This document shows positions 41,728-51,028 of a stretch of 64,000 bases of DNA, piece after piece. The number at the start of each line of letters is the position of its first letter. Position 1 is the stretch's first letter. Source of the stretch: Alphaproteobacteria bacterium (GTDB lineage Bacteria > Pseudomonadota > Alphaproteobacteria > GCA-016699305); contig CP064970.1 of assembly GCA_016699305.1 (NCBI GenBank), forward strand, positions 1,364,001 through 1,428,000, read 5' to 3'. The notes under the pieces are model-generated. The model had not been told where the DNA came from, did not search any database, and saw nothing but the letters and a program-made list of their open reading frames with translations. The position numbers were made by a program, and so were the translations under genes.

Positions 41728-42978
41728 ATGTATCGTTTGCTTATCTGGCGCAGCGCTTTGCGTCCTTCCCTGAACTTATCTTTGACCGATGAAGGGTCCC
41801 TGGCTTCTTTGGTCAACTTCAGTCGCGCTTCGGCGGGGTGGCGCTTTAACGCGCAAGGCGTATTGGAACAGGTGGCGGCCGATCAACCGCGCCACGATAC
41901 CGACCCAATCAGCCTGACCCCGCGTGGGTTGCTGGTCGAAGAGCAACGCACCAACAGCGTTCGCTCTTCCAACGCCAATGGCGCGTTGACAGGCGTGATA
42001 GGGTCGGGCGGGGCCTTGCCGACCAATTGGAGTTATGGGGCTTTGGCGGGGATCACCGTGACGGTGCTTGGCACTGGCAGCGAGGACGGGATTCCGTATG
42101 TCGATCTGGGCATATCCGGCTCGGCCACGGGCAGTGTGGTCATCGGCTATGAGGGCGGGAATATCATCGCGGCAGCCAGCGGCGAGACGTGGTCGTCCTC
42201 GGCCTATTATCGTTTAACCAGTGGCAGCTTGGCCAATATCGCCCTGATCCATCAATTGGTCGAACGCAACAGCGGCGGTAGTTTGCTGGTGACATCGGAT
42301 GCGGCCCTTGCTCCCGGCAATGGTCCCTTGCGCACCCAGCGTTCGGGCGTGACTCGCCTGTTCAACCAAGCCAGCACGGCCTATAGCAACTCGCGTTTGT
42401 GGGTCTCATGTTCAGGGGCGGTCTCCTTGTCTTTGCGCATCGGATGCCCACAACAGGAGAAAGGCTCGCATGTGAGCAGCCCGATCATCACGGTATCCTC
42501 CATCGTGACCCGCGCCGCCGATTCCATGTCTGTATCCAGCCTTGCTGGATGGTTCCAGTCTGCGCATGGCACACTGCGCGTCGAGGCCGAACGCCCCGCC
42601 GAGGCCACGTCCTCTGGCGTGTTGGCAGAGTTCAACGATGGCACGGCGCAAAACCGTCTCTCTCTTTTGACTGGAAATAGTTATCAGGTCGGCGTGGTGA
42701 CGGGGGGAACCAGCCAAGCCTTGATGGGAACGTACTCGCCGGTTGCATCCGGCGTGTTTGGCCTAGTGGGAGCCTGGAAGTCGAACGACTTTGCCGCCGC
42801 CTGCTCGACCAACGCCAGTACGGACACGGACAGCAGCGGGACAATGCCGACGGTGACCCAGTTGTATCTGGGCGCGCGCGGAACCAATGACACGGTGTTA
42901 AACGGCTGGCTACGCAAAGTTCAATATTGGCCGCGACGACTGGGCAATACGATCTTGCAGAAATGGGCGGCGCAATGA
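41728..42978 (+). CDS. Phage-tail-fibre-like / LamG-like protein
   Basis: 416 residues, no clear signal peptide. The N-terminal block NFSRASAGWRFNAQGVLEQVAADQPRHDTDPISLTPRGLLVEEQRTN is the hallmark of a protein family found in alphaproteobacterial phages, followed by two jelly-roll-like beta regions (about 90-250 and 260-400; AHGTLRVEAERP..., LYLGARGTNDTVLNGWLRKVQYWPRRL). The second part resembles a concanavalin-like LamG domain. No other phage gene adjoins it. Confidence 0.8.
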   Translation: MYRLLIWRSALRPSLNLSLTDEGSLASLVNFSRASAGWRFNAQGVLEQVAADQPRHDTDPISLTPRGLLVEEQRTNSVRSSNANGALTGVIGSGGALPTNWSYGALAGITVTVLGTGSEDGIPYVDLGISGSATGSVVIGYEGGNIIAAASGETWSSSAYYRLTSGSLANIALIHQLVERNSGGSLLVTSDAALAPGNGPLRTQRSGVTRLFNQASTAYSNSRLWVSCSGAVSLSLRIGCPQQEKGSHVSSPIITVSSIVTRAADSMSVSSLAGWFQSAHGTLRVEAERPAEATSSGVLAEFNDGTAQNRLSLLTGNSYQVGVVTGGTSQALMGTYSPVASGVFGLVGAWKSNDFAAACSTNASTDTDSSGTMPTVTQLYLGARGTNDTVLNGWLRKVQYWPRRLGNTILQKWAAQ

Positions 42979-43008
42979 CAGGCCAAGCTTTGCCATTTCT
43001 TTTGTGCC

Positions 43009-43030
43009 ATCGGTCCGCCCCTTGACCGAT
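43009..43030. repeat. Inverted repeat between convergent genes
   Basis: ATCGGTC/GACCGAT with an 8-nt loop between the tail-fibre-like gene and the end of the flagellar operon. It has no T-tract; a weak bidirectional terminator is possible. Confidence 0.4.
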
Positions 43031-43114
43031 CCATGCGGTCATAGTGACGTGGCGAAAGCATGATGCCGCGTGGAATGGGCTATGGTGGTGCGCATCGATC
43101 TCGTATGCCTAGGG

Positions 43115-44725
43115 TCAAGCCGTGATGCGCGCCGTGGGGGTCGGTTGTGCCGGACGACGCCAGGACAGCCAGCCATGGCCGTCGCCTTGAAAGCGCAAGC
43201 TGCCTGAAAGGCCCATGGCTTCTAGGGTGTTGGTCCAGGTTTGATGCAAATCGGCGCGTAGGGGATCGGGCAGGGAGTCGCGGCTGCGTACCACCAAATC
43301 CAGGCTTTGACGCGGGCGCGACAGGGCGTCCAATTGCATGCGGCCCAAAGCCGATAATTCGATCTCCATCACAAAGCGCGTGGGGCGGTTGGCGTTATCT
43401 TTGCCGCCTTCACCTTCGGGATGGGGGGGATCGCGGTGGACATATAGATTCATCATGCTCCATCCGGCGGCGTCTTGCAGCGGCAGGCTGTGTTGACGCC
43501 AGGGGCCTGTGCTTGGCTCTTGCATCATCTGGCCGGATGACATTTGGCGCATGGCGTCTTCGATATCTCGTAAGACGGCGGACGGGCCGGATCCGCCCAT
43601 CTGTCGCAAGGAATCTTCGCTCAGCCATGGCGGCAGTCGCCCGCCGCCGACCGCTGATAACAGGAACAATAAAGAGCCGGGGCCTTGGGGCGAATCCATC
43701 TGTGGCAGACGGGCTTGCAGGCCGCTGGCCAAAGCGGGGTGCGAGGCGGCGGCGGCGGCAAGCAAACGCGGCCAATCGGCGCTGCCCATACGAGGGGCGC
43801 TGGTGGCGGGCGCTGTCTCTGTCTGCAGCAATACCTGCACGGACTCGCCCGGTTTTAAGGCTAGGGCTTTGTCCAGCACCAGCGCACCGCCGCCGGGCAA
43901 GGATAAAACCGCGCGTCCGCCAAGGGCGGCGCCTTGATAGGTCGCGGTCATGGCCGCGCCGGATACAGTTGGTAATCCATCGCCGTCCATGGGCGGGGCG
44001 GCGGTGTTGGCGTCCGGAACAGGCATCAAAATCACGCGCACCGCTTGCGCCGTCGCGGGGGTTGTGGGCGTTACGCCGGAAGAGGGGGGCATGCCGGGCA
44101 GGGTCGGGCTTCCCTCGGCCTTGGGCAGGCCCGGCACAGATTGACCGATGACGGGCGGCGCGGCGTTGCCGGATATCGGTAAAGATAAGGCGGCTGCGCC
44201 TTCGCCCATCACCGGCGACGCGGCAAGCGATCCGCTTATGTTGGACGTGGCGGCGGGCGGCGTATTTGTTCCCAGAACATCGGCCCAACCGATGGGCAGC
44301 AGAACGCCCGATAGATTTACACCTGCACGAGGGATGCCGATGCTGGGCACCGTGCCTGGGACGGTGACGTTTTCGGCAAGCATGGGAGGAAGGGCGGCTT
44401 TGCCCAGGGTTTGGCCGTTGCCTGCAAATATCTGCGCGCTTTGGCCATCCAAAGACAGGCGCAGCAACACGGAATCCGTGCCGGGCGGCAAGGGGCGCGA
44501 CAGATCGCCCATAATCGCGCCCAAACTGGTCAAAAGCTGTGTCAGGCTTTGCGCCGGAATGCTGACGACTTGCGCGGGCAGAGGTAAAGGACGGGTGGCC
44601 GCTTGCAACGCCTGCTGCACGGCGGGCGGCAAGGACACCACGGCCATTTCGGCCAACATCGTGGGCAAAGTGGTGGGTGCGGCGGCGATCGTCGGCGGCA
44701 AGACGGTGGGCAGGGCGTCCACCAT
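43115..44725 (-). CDS. FliK-like flagellar hook-length control protein
   Basis: A 536-residue Pro/Ala/Thr-rich protein. The first ~400 residues are low-complexity and divergent, as is usual for FliK. The C-terminal ~100 (FVMEIELSALGRMQLDALSRPRQSLDLVVRSRDSLPDPLRADL, then LEAMGLSGSLRFQ) match the Flg_hook domain that senses FlhB. It is the last gene of the flagellar operon, 6 bp after flhG. The assignment rests on the C-terminal pattern and context. Confidence 0.8.
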   Translation of the reverse strand: MVDALPTVLPPTIAAAPTTLPTMLAEMAVVSLPPAVQQALQAATRPLPLPAQVVSIPAQSLTQLLTSLGAIMGDLSRPLPPGTDSVLLRLSLDGQSAQIFAGNGQTLGKAALPPMLAENVTVPGTVPSIGIPRAGVNLSGVLLPIGWADVLGTNTPPAATSNISGSLAASPVMGEGAAALSLPISGNAAPPVIGQSVPGLPKAEGSPTLPGMPPSSGVTPTTPATAQAVRVILMPVPDANTAAPPMDGDGLPTVSGAAMTATYQGAALGGRAVLSLPGGGALVLDKALALKPGESVQVLLQTETAPATSAPRMGSADWPRLLAAAAASHPALASGLQARLPQMDSPQGPGSLLFLLSAVGGGRLPPWLSEDSLRQMGGSGPSAVLRDIEDAMRQMSSGQMMQEPSTGPWRQHSLPLQDAAGWSMMNLYVHRDPPHPEGEGGKDNANRPTRFVMEIELSALGRMQLDALSRPRQSLDLVVRSRDSLPDPLRADLHQTWTNTLEAMGLSGSLRFQGDGHGWLSWRRPAQPTPTARITA

Positions 44726-44731
44726 GCGCGT

Positions 44732-45529
44732 CTAGCCTTTTATGTGCGGCGCAAAGGCGCGGCGCAGTTGCAGGGCCAGGGCCTGGACATCCTTGGCCGC
44801 CTCGCAGCCTGAGAATCTCTCCAGAAGAGGCGATTGTGCGCGAATGGATTCGCGCACATGGGAATCGCGGCGGATGATCCCGGCCAGGCTTGGCGTATAG
44901 GACAAAAAGGACTCGCAGGTTCGCCGAAGCACCGCATGGGTCGCTTCGCCTTCGGCGACGCTGGCGGCCATGTTCACCACGACGCGCATATCGGCCTCGA
45001 CATTCTCGGCGCGGGCCAGCTTGATAAAGGCATAGGCGTCGGTCAGGGCCGTCGGCTCGTCGGTGGTGACGACCAAACTGGCTTGCGCCATTCCGGCCAT
45101 CAGGCGGACGGGCCGATCCACGCCCGCGCCCAAATCCAGGATGGTTACGTCGTAACGCCGCGACAATTCCTGCAATTCGCGGCGCAAAGCTACCAGTCGC
45201 GGAATCGGCAAGCTGGCCAGATTGCCCGAGCCCGAATGTCCGGCCAGAATGTCGAAGCCTCCGGCGGCATAGGGGAAAACGGCGTTTTCCAACGTCACCT
45301 TGTCGTCCAGCACCGCGCCCAAATCCTGTTGGGGGGCCAGGCCCAATTGGATATCGACATTGGCCAGGCCCAAATCGCCGTCGAATAACAGCACATCGGC
45401 CCCGCTTTGCGCCAAGGCATGGGACAAGGTGATGGACAGCCATGTCTTACCCACGCCGCCTTTGCCGCTGGCGACGGCCAAGATCACGCCATCGGAAATC
45501 GGGGGGGAGAGATGCAAGGAGTCGGTCAT
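44732..45529 (-). CDS. flhG: Flagellar number regulator FlhG (FleN), MinD-like ATPase
   Basis: A 265-residue MinD/ParA-type ATPase. The deviant Walker A is SGKGGVGKTW near residues 16-25, then DGDLGLANVDIQLGLAP and TILDLGAGVDRPV (Walker B). It controls flagellar number and position together with FlhF. The ATG overlaps the flhF stop by 4 bp. Confidence 0.92.
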   Translation of the reverse strand: MTDSLHLSPPISDGVILAVASGKGGVGKTWLSITLSHALAQSGADVLLFDGDLGLANVDIQLGLAPQQDLGAVLDDKVTLENAVFPYAAGGFDILAGHSGSGNLASLPIPRLVALRRELQELSRRYDVTILDLGAGVDRPVRLMAGMAQASLVVTTDEPTALTDAYAFIKLARAENVEADMRVVVNMAASVAEGEATHAVLRRTCESFLSYTPSLAGIIRRDSHVRESIRAQSPLLERFSGCEAAKDVQALALQLRRAFAPHIKG

Positions 45530-46500
45530 GATGGATCACTCTCTTCTCTGTCGTCGGGCCGCAACAGACATTGCGCCAGCTTGGCGGGGTCCAGGATATC
45601 CAAACTATCCGCGATATCGGGGCTGGCGCTGGCCTCGGCCAGGGCCAGATGCTCGGCGGCGGTCATCAAGCTGCCCAGGCGGCGCGTGAGGTCAAGGCGC
45701 GTGGTCATCATGCGCCGCGCGCCCAGCTTCAGCATGATCTGCGCCAGCTCGGCCGCCTCGTCGCGGTCCAGGCCGGCGGGCAGCACCAGAACCGGCTCGG
45801 CATGGCAGGTGCTGGCCAGGCGGCGCAGATGCTCCAGGTCGCGGCGGTGATAGGGGTTGCATCCGGCGGAATCGATCAAGACGGGTCCTTGCCCCTGGTG
45901 TTCCAGGGCGGCTTGGCGCAGATCATCGGCCTCGAAGGCCTCGGTCAGGGGGATATCCAGCAATTCCGAAAAGGACTCCCATTGCGCCCGCGCGCCCGCG
46001 CGTTCGTGGTCGGCATTGATCACCAAAGGCCGCTGTCCCGCCAACACGGCGCGGGTGGCCAGACGCGCGGTCATGGCGGTCTTGCCCGCGCCGGGCGGAC
46101 CGATCAGAAGAATGGGCCGCAAGCCGGGAGAGGATTCAAGCGGAGCAAAACGTAACTGCGCGCGCAGCGCCGCCGCCAGCATCGGCGCGGGATCGCCAAA
46201 GCCCGAACGCGCGGCCTCCAACAACAATCTTTCCGACATAGCGGGCGGCAGACGATGTTGCGCCAGTTTCATGCCCAGCACGTCCAACGCATCGCCTTCG
46301 GCGCGGGCTGGAACTGGGGTCGCGCGCGCCAGATCGGGCGGACGCCAGGGCTGGACGCGGTCGCTTTCCAAGGCGGCGGTCACGCGCACGCCGTCGGCTT
46401 CCTCATGCGTGGCCACGATGATGGCGTCTTGTCCCAGCACGGTGCGCACTTGACCCAGGGCGTCTTGCAAGGTGGCGGCTTGGAAGCTTTTGAGGCGCAT
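45526..46500 (-). CDS. flhF: Flagellar biosynthesis GTPase FlhF
   Basis: An SRP-type GTPase that marks the pole for flagellum assembly. The protein (324 aa) has the short N-terminal MRLKSFQAATLQDALGQVRTVLGQDAIIVAT, an NG domain with P-loop GPPGAGKTAMTARLA, NADHERAGARAQW and DSAGCNPYHRRDLEHL. The middle B domain is short. It follows flhA by 18 bp. Confidence 0.93.
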   Translation of the reverse strand: MRLKSFQAATLQDALGQVRTVLGQDAIIVATHEEADGVRVTAALESDRVQPWRPPDLARATPVPARAEGDALDVLGMKLAQHRLPPAMSERLLLEAARSGFGDPAPMLAAALRAQLRFAPLESSPGLRPILLIGPPGAGKTAMTARLATRAVLAGQRPLVINADHERAGARAQWESFSELLDIPLTEAFEADDLRQAALEHQGQGPVLIDSAGCNPYHRRDLEHLRRLASTCHAEPVLVLPAGLDRDEAAELAQIMLKLGARRMMTTRLDLTRRLGSLMTAAEHLALAEASASPDIADSLDILDPAKLAQCLLRPDDREESDPS

Positions 46501-46518
46501 CTTGGTTTCCTCGCCCCG

Positions 46519-48618
46519 CTATACTTGGCCAAGGGTTTTAAGACGCGCGCGCGGATGGATCTCGTTTTGCGAGAGCACCACGGTGGACGGACGGAAACGC
46601 TCGATGATCGCGCGCACATAGGGGCGTAAGGGACCGCTGACCAACAAAACCGGCGACTCGCCCATCAACGCGTGACGATCAAAGACTTGGCGCACCGCGC
46701 CCATGAAGGCTTGCAAGCGCGAGGGCGGCAGGGCCAATTGTCGATCTTCTCCGTCGCCGATCAGGGCCTCGGACAGGTTCTGTTCCCACTCGCCCGATAA
46801 GGTCAGCAAGGGGATATAGCCGGCCTCGCCGGTATAGGTGTCGCATATCTGACGCGCCAGACGCGCGCGCACATGTTCGGTCAGGATGGTCAGGTTGCGG
46901 GTATGGCCGGCGGATTCGGATACCGCCTCGAGAATCGTCGGCAGGTCGCGGATCGAGACGCGCTCGGTCAGCAGGTTCTGCAAGACGCGCTGCAACGCGC
47001 CCAGCGAGATTTGCGAGGGGATGATGTCGGACACCAGTTTCTGATAGGGCTTGTCCATATCGTCCAACAGTCTTTGCACATCGGCATAGCCCAGCAGCTC
47101 GGCCATGTTGTCCTTGATGACCTCGGCGATATGGGTGGCGATCACCGTCGGCGGATCGACGACGGTATAGCCCTTGAACATCGCCTCTTCCCGATAGGTC
47201 GGATCGATCCACATGGCGGCCAGGCCGAAGATCGGCTCGGTGGTGGCCTCGCCGGGAAGGGCGATGGTCTCGCCCTTGTTCTCCATCGCCAAAAGCATGG
47301 CGGGACGCAATTCGCCGCGTCCGGCCTCTAGCTCCTTGACGCGCAGCGTGTAACTGCTGGGCTGAAGCTGCAGATTGTCTTGAATGCGCACGGCGGGCAT
47401 CACAAAGCCCATATCCTGCGCCAATTGGCGGCGCAGGGCCTTGATCTGCTCGGTCATGCGCTGGCCCGGTTCACCGTTCACCAAGCCGAGAAGCCCATAG
47501 CCCAGCTCCAGACGGATCAGGTCGATGGCCAAAGCGCGGGAAATGGGTTCTTCGGCCACCGGCGGGGGCGCTTTTTCAGCGGTGGCGGCGGCATGGGCGG
47601 CGGCGGCGCTCTCTGCCCGCGCGCGTGGTAAGCTCCAGGCCATATAGCCGGTCAGGGCCGCCAGAGCCATGAAGGGGATCATCGGCATGCCCGGCAAGAT
47701 GGCCATGGCACCCATCAAGAAACTGGTCAGGCCCAGCGCTTGGGGATACCCGCCCAGCTGACCGAACAGGGCCTTGTCGGTGCTGCCCGACACGCCCGCC
47801 TTCGAGACCAAAAGACCGGCCGAGATAGAGACCACAAGCGCGGGGATTTGCGTGACCAATCCATCGCCCACCGTCAGTCGGATATAGTTATTCGCGGCAT
47901 CAAGAAAAGTCATATCCTTTTGGGCCATGCCAATCACCATGCCGCCCAGGCAATTGATGAAGGTGATGACAAGGCCCGCCACGGCGTCTCCACGCACGAA
48001 TTTGGCGGCACCGTCCATGGAGCCAAAGAAACTGCTTTCGTCTTCTAGTTCCTTGCGTCGCTTACGCGCCTCGCCTTCCTCGATCATGCCGGCGGATAGA
48101 TCCGCGTCGATGGCCATCTGTTTGCCGGGCATGGCGTCCAAGCTAAAGCGCGCCGCGACTTCGGCGATACGTCCCGAACCCTTGGTGATGACCACGAAAT
48201 TCACGACCGTCAGAATGGCGAATACGATGATTCCGATGACGAAGTTGCCGCTCATGACGAATCCGGCGAAAGCCTCGATGACGTGGCCGGCAGCGGCGGT
48301 GCCTTCGTGCCCATGTCCCAAAACCAGGCGTGTCGAGGCCAGATTCAGGGCTAGACGCAATAGGGTGGCCAGCAATAGGACCGTGGGGAAAGAGCTGAAC
48401 TCCAGCGGCTTTTGGATGAACAGCACGGTCATCATGATGATGACGGAGAAGGTCACTGATATGGCTAGGCCCATATCCAACAGCCATGTCGGCATGGGTA
48501 GGATCAAGATGACCAGGATGGTCACAAGACCCATCGCTAGCCAGATATCGGTACGCTTTAGCCAGTTGGGCGCGGCCTCGGCAGGCAGCAACTCGGTCAG
48601 GGGCGGCGGTGTGGCCAT
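46519..48618 (-). CDS. flhA: Flagellar export apparatus protein FlhA
   Basis: 699 residues: eight membrane segments in the first ~330 residues, the conserved FHIPEP-type cytoplasmic loop region (around MPGKQMAIDADLSAGMIEEGEARKRRKELEDESSFFGSMDGAAKFVRGDA) and the C-terminal export-gate ring. It starts just before the flbD stop region, within the operon. Length matches the family. Confidence 0.97.
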   Translation of the reverse strand: MATPPPLTELLPAEAAPNWLKRTDIWLAMGLVTILVILILPMPTWLLDMGLAISVTFSVIIMMTVLFIQKPLEFSSFPTVLLLATLLRLALNLASTRLVLGHGHEGTAAAGHVIEAFAGFVMSGNFVIGIIVFAILTVVNFVVITKGSGRIAEVAARFSLDAMPGKQMAIDADLSAGMIEEGEARKRRKELEDESSFFGSMDGAAKFVRGDAVAGLVITFINCLGGMVIGMAQKDMTFLDAANNYIRLTVGDGLVTQIPALVVSISAGLLVSKAGVSGSTDKALFGQLGGYPQALGLTSFLMGAMAILPGMPMIPFMALAALTGYMAWSLPRARAESAAAAHAAATAEKAPPPVAEEPISRALAIDLIRLELGYGLLGLVNGEPGQRMTEQIKALRRQLAQDMGFVMPAVRIQDNLQLQPSSYTLRVKELEAGRGELRPAMLLAMENKGETIALPGEATTEPIFGLAAMWIDPTYREEAMFKGYTVVDPPTVIATHIAEVIKDNMAELLGYADVQRLLDDMDKPYQKLVSDIIPSQISLGALQRVLQNLLTERVSIRDLPTILEAVSESAGHTRNLTILTEHVRARLARQICDTYTGEAGYIPLLTLSGEWEQNLSEALIGDGEDRQLALPPSRLQAFMGAVRQVFDRHALMGESPVLLVSGPLRPYVRAIIERFRPSTVVLSQNEIHPRARLKTLGQV

Positions 48619-48621
48619 GGT

Positions 48622-49971
48622 CTAGGCCCTCGCCTCGTCCGCTTCGATGCCCGGCTGCGGCACGCTGATGCCTTCCGAGCTGTACTGACGCAGTTTATTG
48701 CGCAAAGTTCGAATAGAGATACCCAAAAGATTGGCGGTGTGGGTGCGGTTGCCCAGGCAATGGCTTAACGTGCCGATGATCAGATCGCGTTCGACATCGG
48801 CCACCTTGCGTCCGACCATGGACAGATCCTTCTTTTCCTCTGCTGATGCCGGATTGGGCGCGGCGGCGGGTGTCGAGCCGGGCATCATGATGGCCTCGGC
48901 CTGAATGTCGTCGCCGCGCGCCAACAGAACGGCGCGGTGCATGGTGTTCTCCAGCTCGCGCACATTGCCGCGCCAAGGATGGCGTTTTAAGGCTTCGGCC
49001 GCCCCCTCGCTGAGCGGCAAATCGGCCAGGCCGTTGCTCGCGGCGTATTTACGCGCGAAATAAGTGGCCAGAGGCACGATATCCGCCGGGCGTTCGCGCA
49101 AAGGCGGCAAAAGCAAGGTCATGACGTTCAGACGAAAGAACAAGTCTTCGCGGAACAGCCCGCCGCGCACTTGGGCTTCCAAATCGCGGTTGGACGTGGC
49201 CAGGATGCGGATATCCACCTTGACCGGTTGCGCCCCGCCAATGCGGTCGATCTCTCTCTCTTGCAAGGCGCGCAGTAGCTTGGCTTGCAAGCGCAAATCC
49301 ATCTCGCTGATTTCGTCCAGCAGCAGCGTGCCGCCATTGGCCTCTTCGAATTTACCGAGCCGTCTTGCGACCGCACCGGTGAAGGCGCCTTTTTCATGGC
49401 CGAACAGCTCGGATTCCAGCAAGGCTTCGGGGATGGCGGCGCAATTGACCGAGACGAAAGGCCCCTTGGCGCGTTTGCTTTTTCGGTGGATGTGGCGGGC
49501 GATGACTTCTTTCCCTGTTCCGGATTCTCCGGTAATCAGGATCGAAGCGTCGCTGGGAGCCATACGCTCGGCCAGCAAGATGGCCGATTGCATGGCAGGG
49601 TCCTCGGCCACCAGAGTGTGGCTTTCCTCGGTCACCGCTTGCAGCATGGCCGCGATCAGCTCGGCATTGGGCGGTAGGGGCAGGTAATCTTTGGCTCCCG
49701 CTTTGATCGCGCGCACGGCGGTGGCCGAATCCACCCCGACGCCGCAGGCCACGACCGGCACATGGATACGTTCCGCCTTAAGTGCCGCGATGAAGGCCGA
49801 GACGTCCAAGCGCACGTCGCACAGAACCAGATCGGCCCCTTGGCCCGAGCGCAGCGCCGCCAACGCGCCGTCGATCCCCTCGATATGGGCGACGCGCGCA
49901 CCGCGCCGATGGGCGATGCGGCCGGCTTCGGTGACCGGACCTTCCAATGTGCCGACGATCAGCAGACGCAT
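48622..49971 (-). CDS. flbD: Sigma-54-dependent flagellar regulator FlbD
   Basis: 449 residues: a receiver-like domain (1-120), a AAA+ domain with Walker A GESGTGKE, the sigma-54-contacting GAFTGA loop and Walker B GTLLLDEISEMD, then a Fis-type HTH (HTANLLGISIRTLRNKLRQY). In alphaproteobacteria FlbD activates late flagellar genes. Location between fliN and flhA fits. Confidence 0.93.
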   Translation of the reverse strand: MRLLIVGTLEGPVTEAGRIAHRRGARVAHIEGIDGALAALRSGQGADLVLCDVRLDVSAFIAALKAERIHVPVVACGVGVDSATAVRAIKAGAKDYLPLPPNAELIAAMLQAVTEESHTLVAEDPAMQSAILLAERMAPSDASILITGESGTGKEVIARHIHRKSKRAKGPFVSVNCAAIPEALLESELFGHEKGAFTGAVARRLGKFEEANGGTLLLDEISEMDLRLQAKLLRALQEREIDRIGGAQPVKVDIRILATSNRDLEAQVRGGLFREDLFFRLNVMTLLLPPLRERPADIVPLATYFARKYAASNGLADLPLSEGAAEALKRHPWRGNVRELENTMHRAVLLARGDDIQAEAIMMPGSTPAAAPNPASAEEKKDLSMVGRKVADVERDLIIGTLSHCLGNRTHTANLLGISIRTLRNKLRQYSSEGISVPQPGIEADEARA

Positions 49972-49988
49972 GATCTTTTATCCCCTTT

Positions 49989-50309
49989 TTAGCTTTGATG
50001 ATCGGCCTTGATGATTTCCGTCATGGTGATCCCTAGGCGGTCTTCCACCACCACGACCTCGCCGCGCGCCACCAATCGGTCATTCACATAGATGTCGATG
50101 GCCTCGCCGACCTTGCGATCCAATTCCACCACCGCGCCGCGTCCCAGTTTCAGCAACTGGTTGACGGGCATGATGGATTTGCCCAGCACGGCCGAGACCT
50201 CGACATTGATCTCGTAAACGGCGGAAAGTTCGCTGACGCTTGCGGTGCCTGCATTCGCCATAGGAACACCGGGTTTCAGCTCTTCCAGACTCAGGTCTTC
50301 TTCGGACAT
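49989..50309 (-). CDS. fliN: Flagellar motor switch protein FliN
   Basis: A 106-residue C-ring protein with a single SpoA domain (INVEVSAVLGKSIMPVNQLLKLGRGAVVELDRKVGEAIDIYVNDRLVARGEVVVVEDRLGIT...), preceded by an acidic N-terminus. It lies between fliH and flbD. Confidence 0.95.
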   Translation of the reverse strand: MSEEDLSLEELKPGVPMANAGTASVSELSAVYEINVEVSAVLGKSIMPVNQLLKLGRGAVVELDRKVGEAIDIYVNDRLVARGEVVVVEDRLGITMTEIIKADHQS

Positions 50310-50324
50310 GACTTTTCGACTCCT

Positions 50325-51014
50325 TTAGACGGCAACGTCGGTTGTATTGCGCGAGGTTTCGGTCACGGTTGGCACCATCAACCCGGTGCCGGACGCACGA
50401 TCGTTCAAGGCACGCGCGGCGGCCTTATCCATCTCGTTCCAGATTTGGCCGGTATCGCGTTCGATTCCTCCATCCGCCCATTCGATGCGGCAGTCGGTTT
50501 CGGCCAGGGCGGCATCGGCCAATAGGACCAGTTTGCCCGCATAGGCGGCCTGTTCGGCCAGGCGTTCGACGTTTAAGCGCAACTCGTCCAGGCGGCTGTC
50601 ATGCACGCGCACCACCAGACGTGTTTCGCCGTGTCGCTCGGCCAGGCATTGCATGATCAAGGCCTCGATCTCGCCCGAGCCTTGGCGCGAGATGAAGTCG
50701 GGCAGAATCTTGCGCGCAATGGCCAGAACACAGTCGACGACGGCGGATTCCTGGCGCTTGCACGCCTCGATGGCGTCATCCAGCAGGCGGGCGATCGAGC
50801 GTTCCAGATGTGCCAACAGCACCGTCTGACGTTGTGCTGTGCCTTGGGAAGCTGCTTGCGCACCTTCGCGAAAGCCCTCGGCATACCCTTCCTCGCGCGC
50901 GGCTTGCACCTGCTCCAGCGTCACCGTCGGCTTGGCGCGCGCGGCACCGCCATCGAACGACGAGTCGAACGATCGGTCGAAAAGAAATTTCGTGCTGGAA
51001 CTGTCTGCCGTCAT
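50325..51014 (-). CDS. fliH: Flagellar export regulator FliH-like protein
   Basis: 229 residues with the FliH pattern: an N-terminal FLFDRSFD, the Gly/Ala-rich EEGYAEGFREGAQAA helix, a coiled middle region and a C-terminal domain (VVDCVLAIARKILPDF). It would bind FliI and restrain the export ATPase. fliI itself is not in the operon as seen here. The divergent sequence makes the name slightly less sure than its neighbours. Confidence 0.85.
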   Translation of the reverse strand: MTADSSSTKFLFDRSFDSSFDGGAARAKPTVTLEQVQAAREEGYAEGFREGAQAASQGTAQRQTVLLAHLERSIARLLDDAIEACKRQESAVVDCVLAIARKILPDFISRQGSGEIEALIMQCLAERHGETRLVVRVHDSRLDELRLNVERLAEQAAYAGKLVLLADAALAETDCRIEWADGGIERDTGQIWNEMDKAAARALNDRASGTGLMVPTVTETSRNTTDVAV

Positions 51015-51028
51015 GCTGATTTCCGTCC

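Noticed and set aside
41577..41792. 71-codon plus-strand frame
   Set aside because: No RBS and it overlaps the better-supported start at 41728 in another frame.
41433..41816. 127-codon minus-strand frame in the AT-rich gap before the second tail-fibre-like gene
   Set aside because: It overlaps the start of a supported gene and its second half is a low-complexity translation of AT-rich DNA.
43147..44151. 334-codon plus-strand frame antisense to the fliK-like gene
   Set aside because: Arg/Pro/Trp-rich composition typical of an antisense shadow; no RBS or family.
43410..45443. 677-codon open frame on the minus strand across flhG and the fliK-like gene
   Set aside because: It is a third-position shadow of two well-supported GC-rich genes, rich in Arg/Gly/Pro and without any motif.
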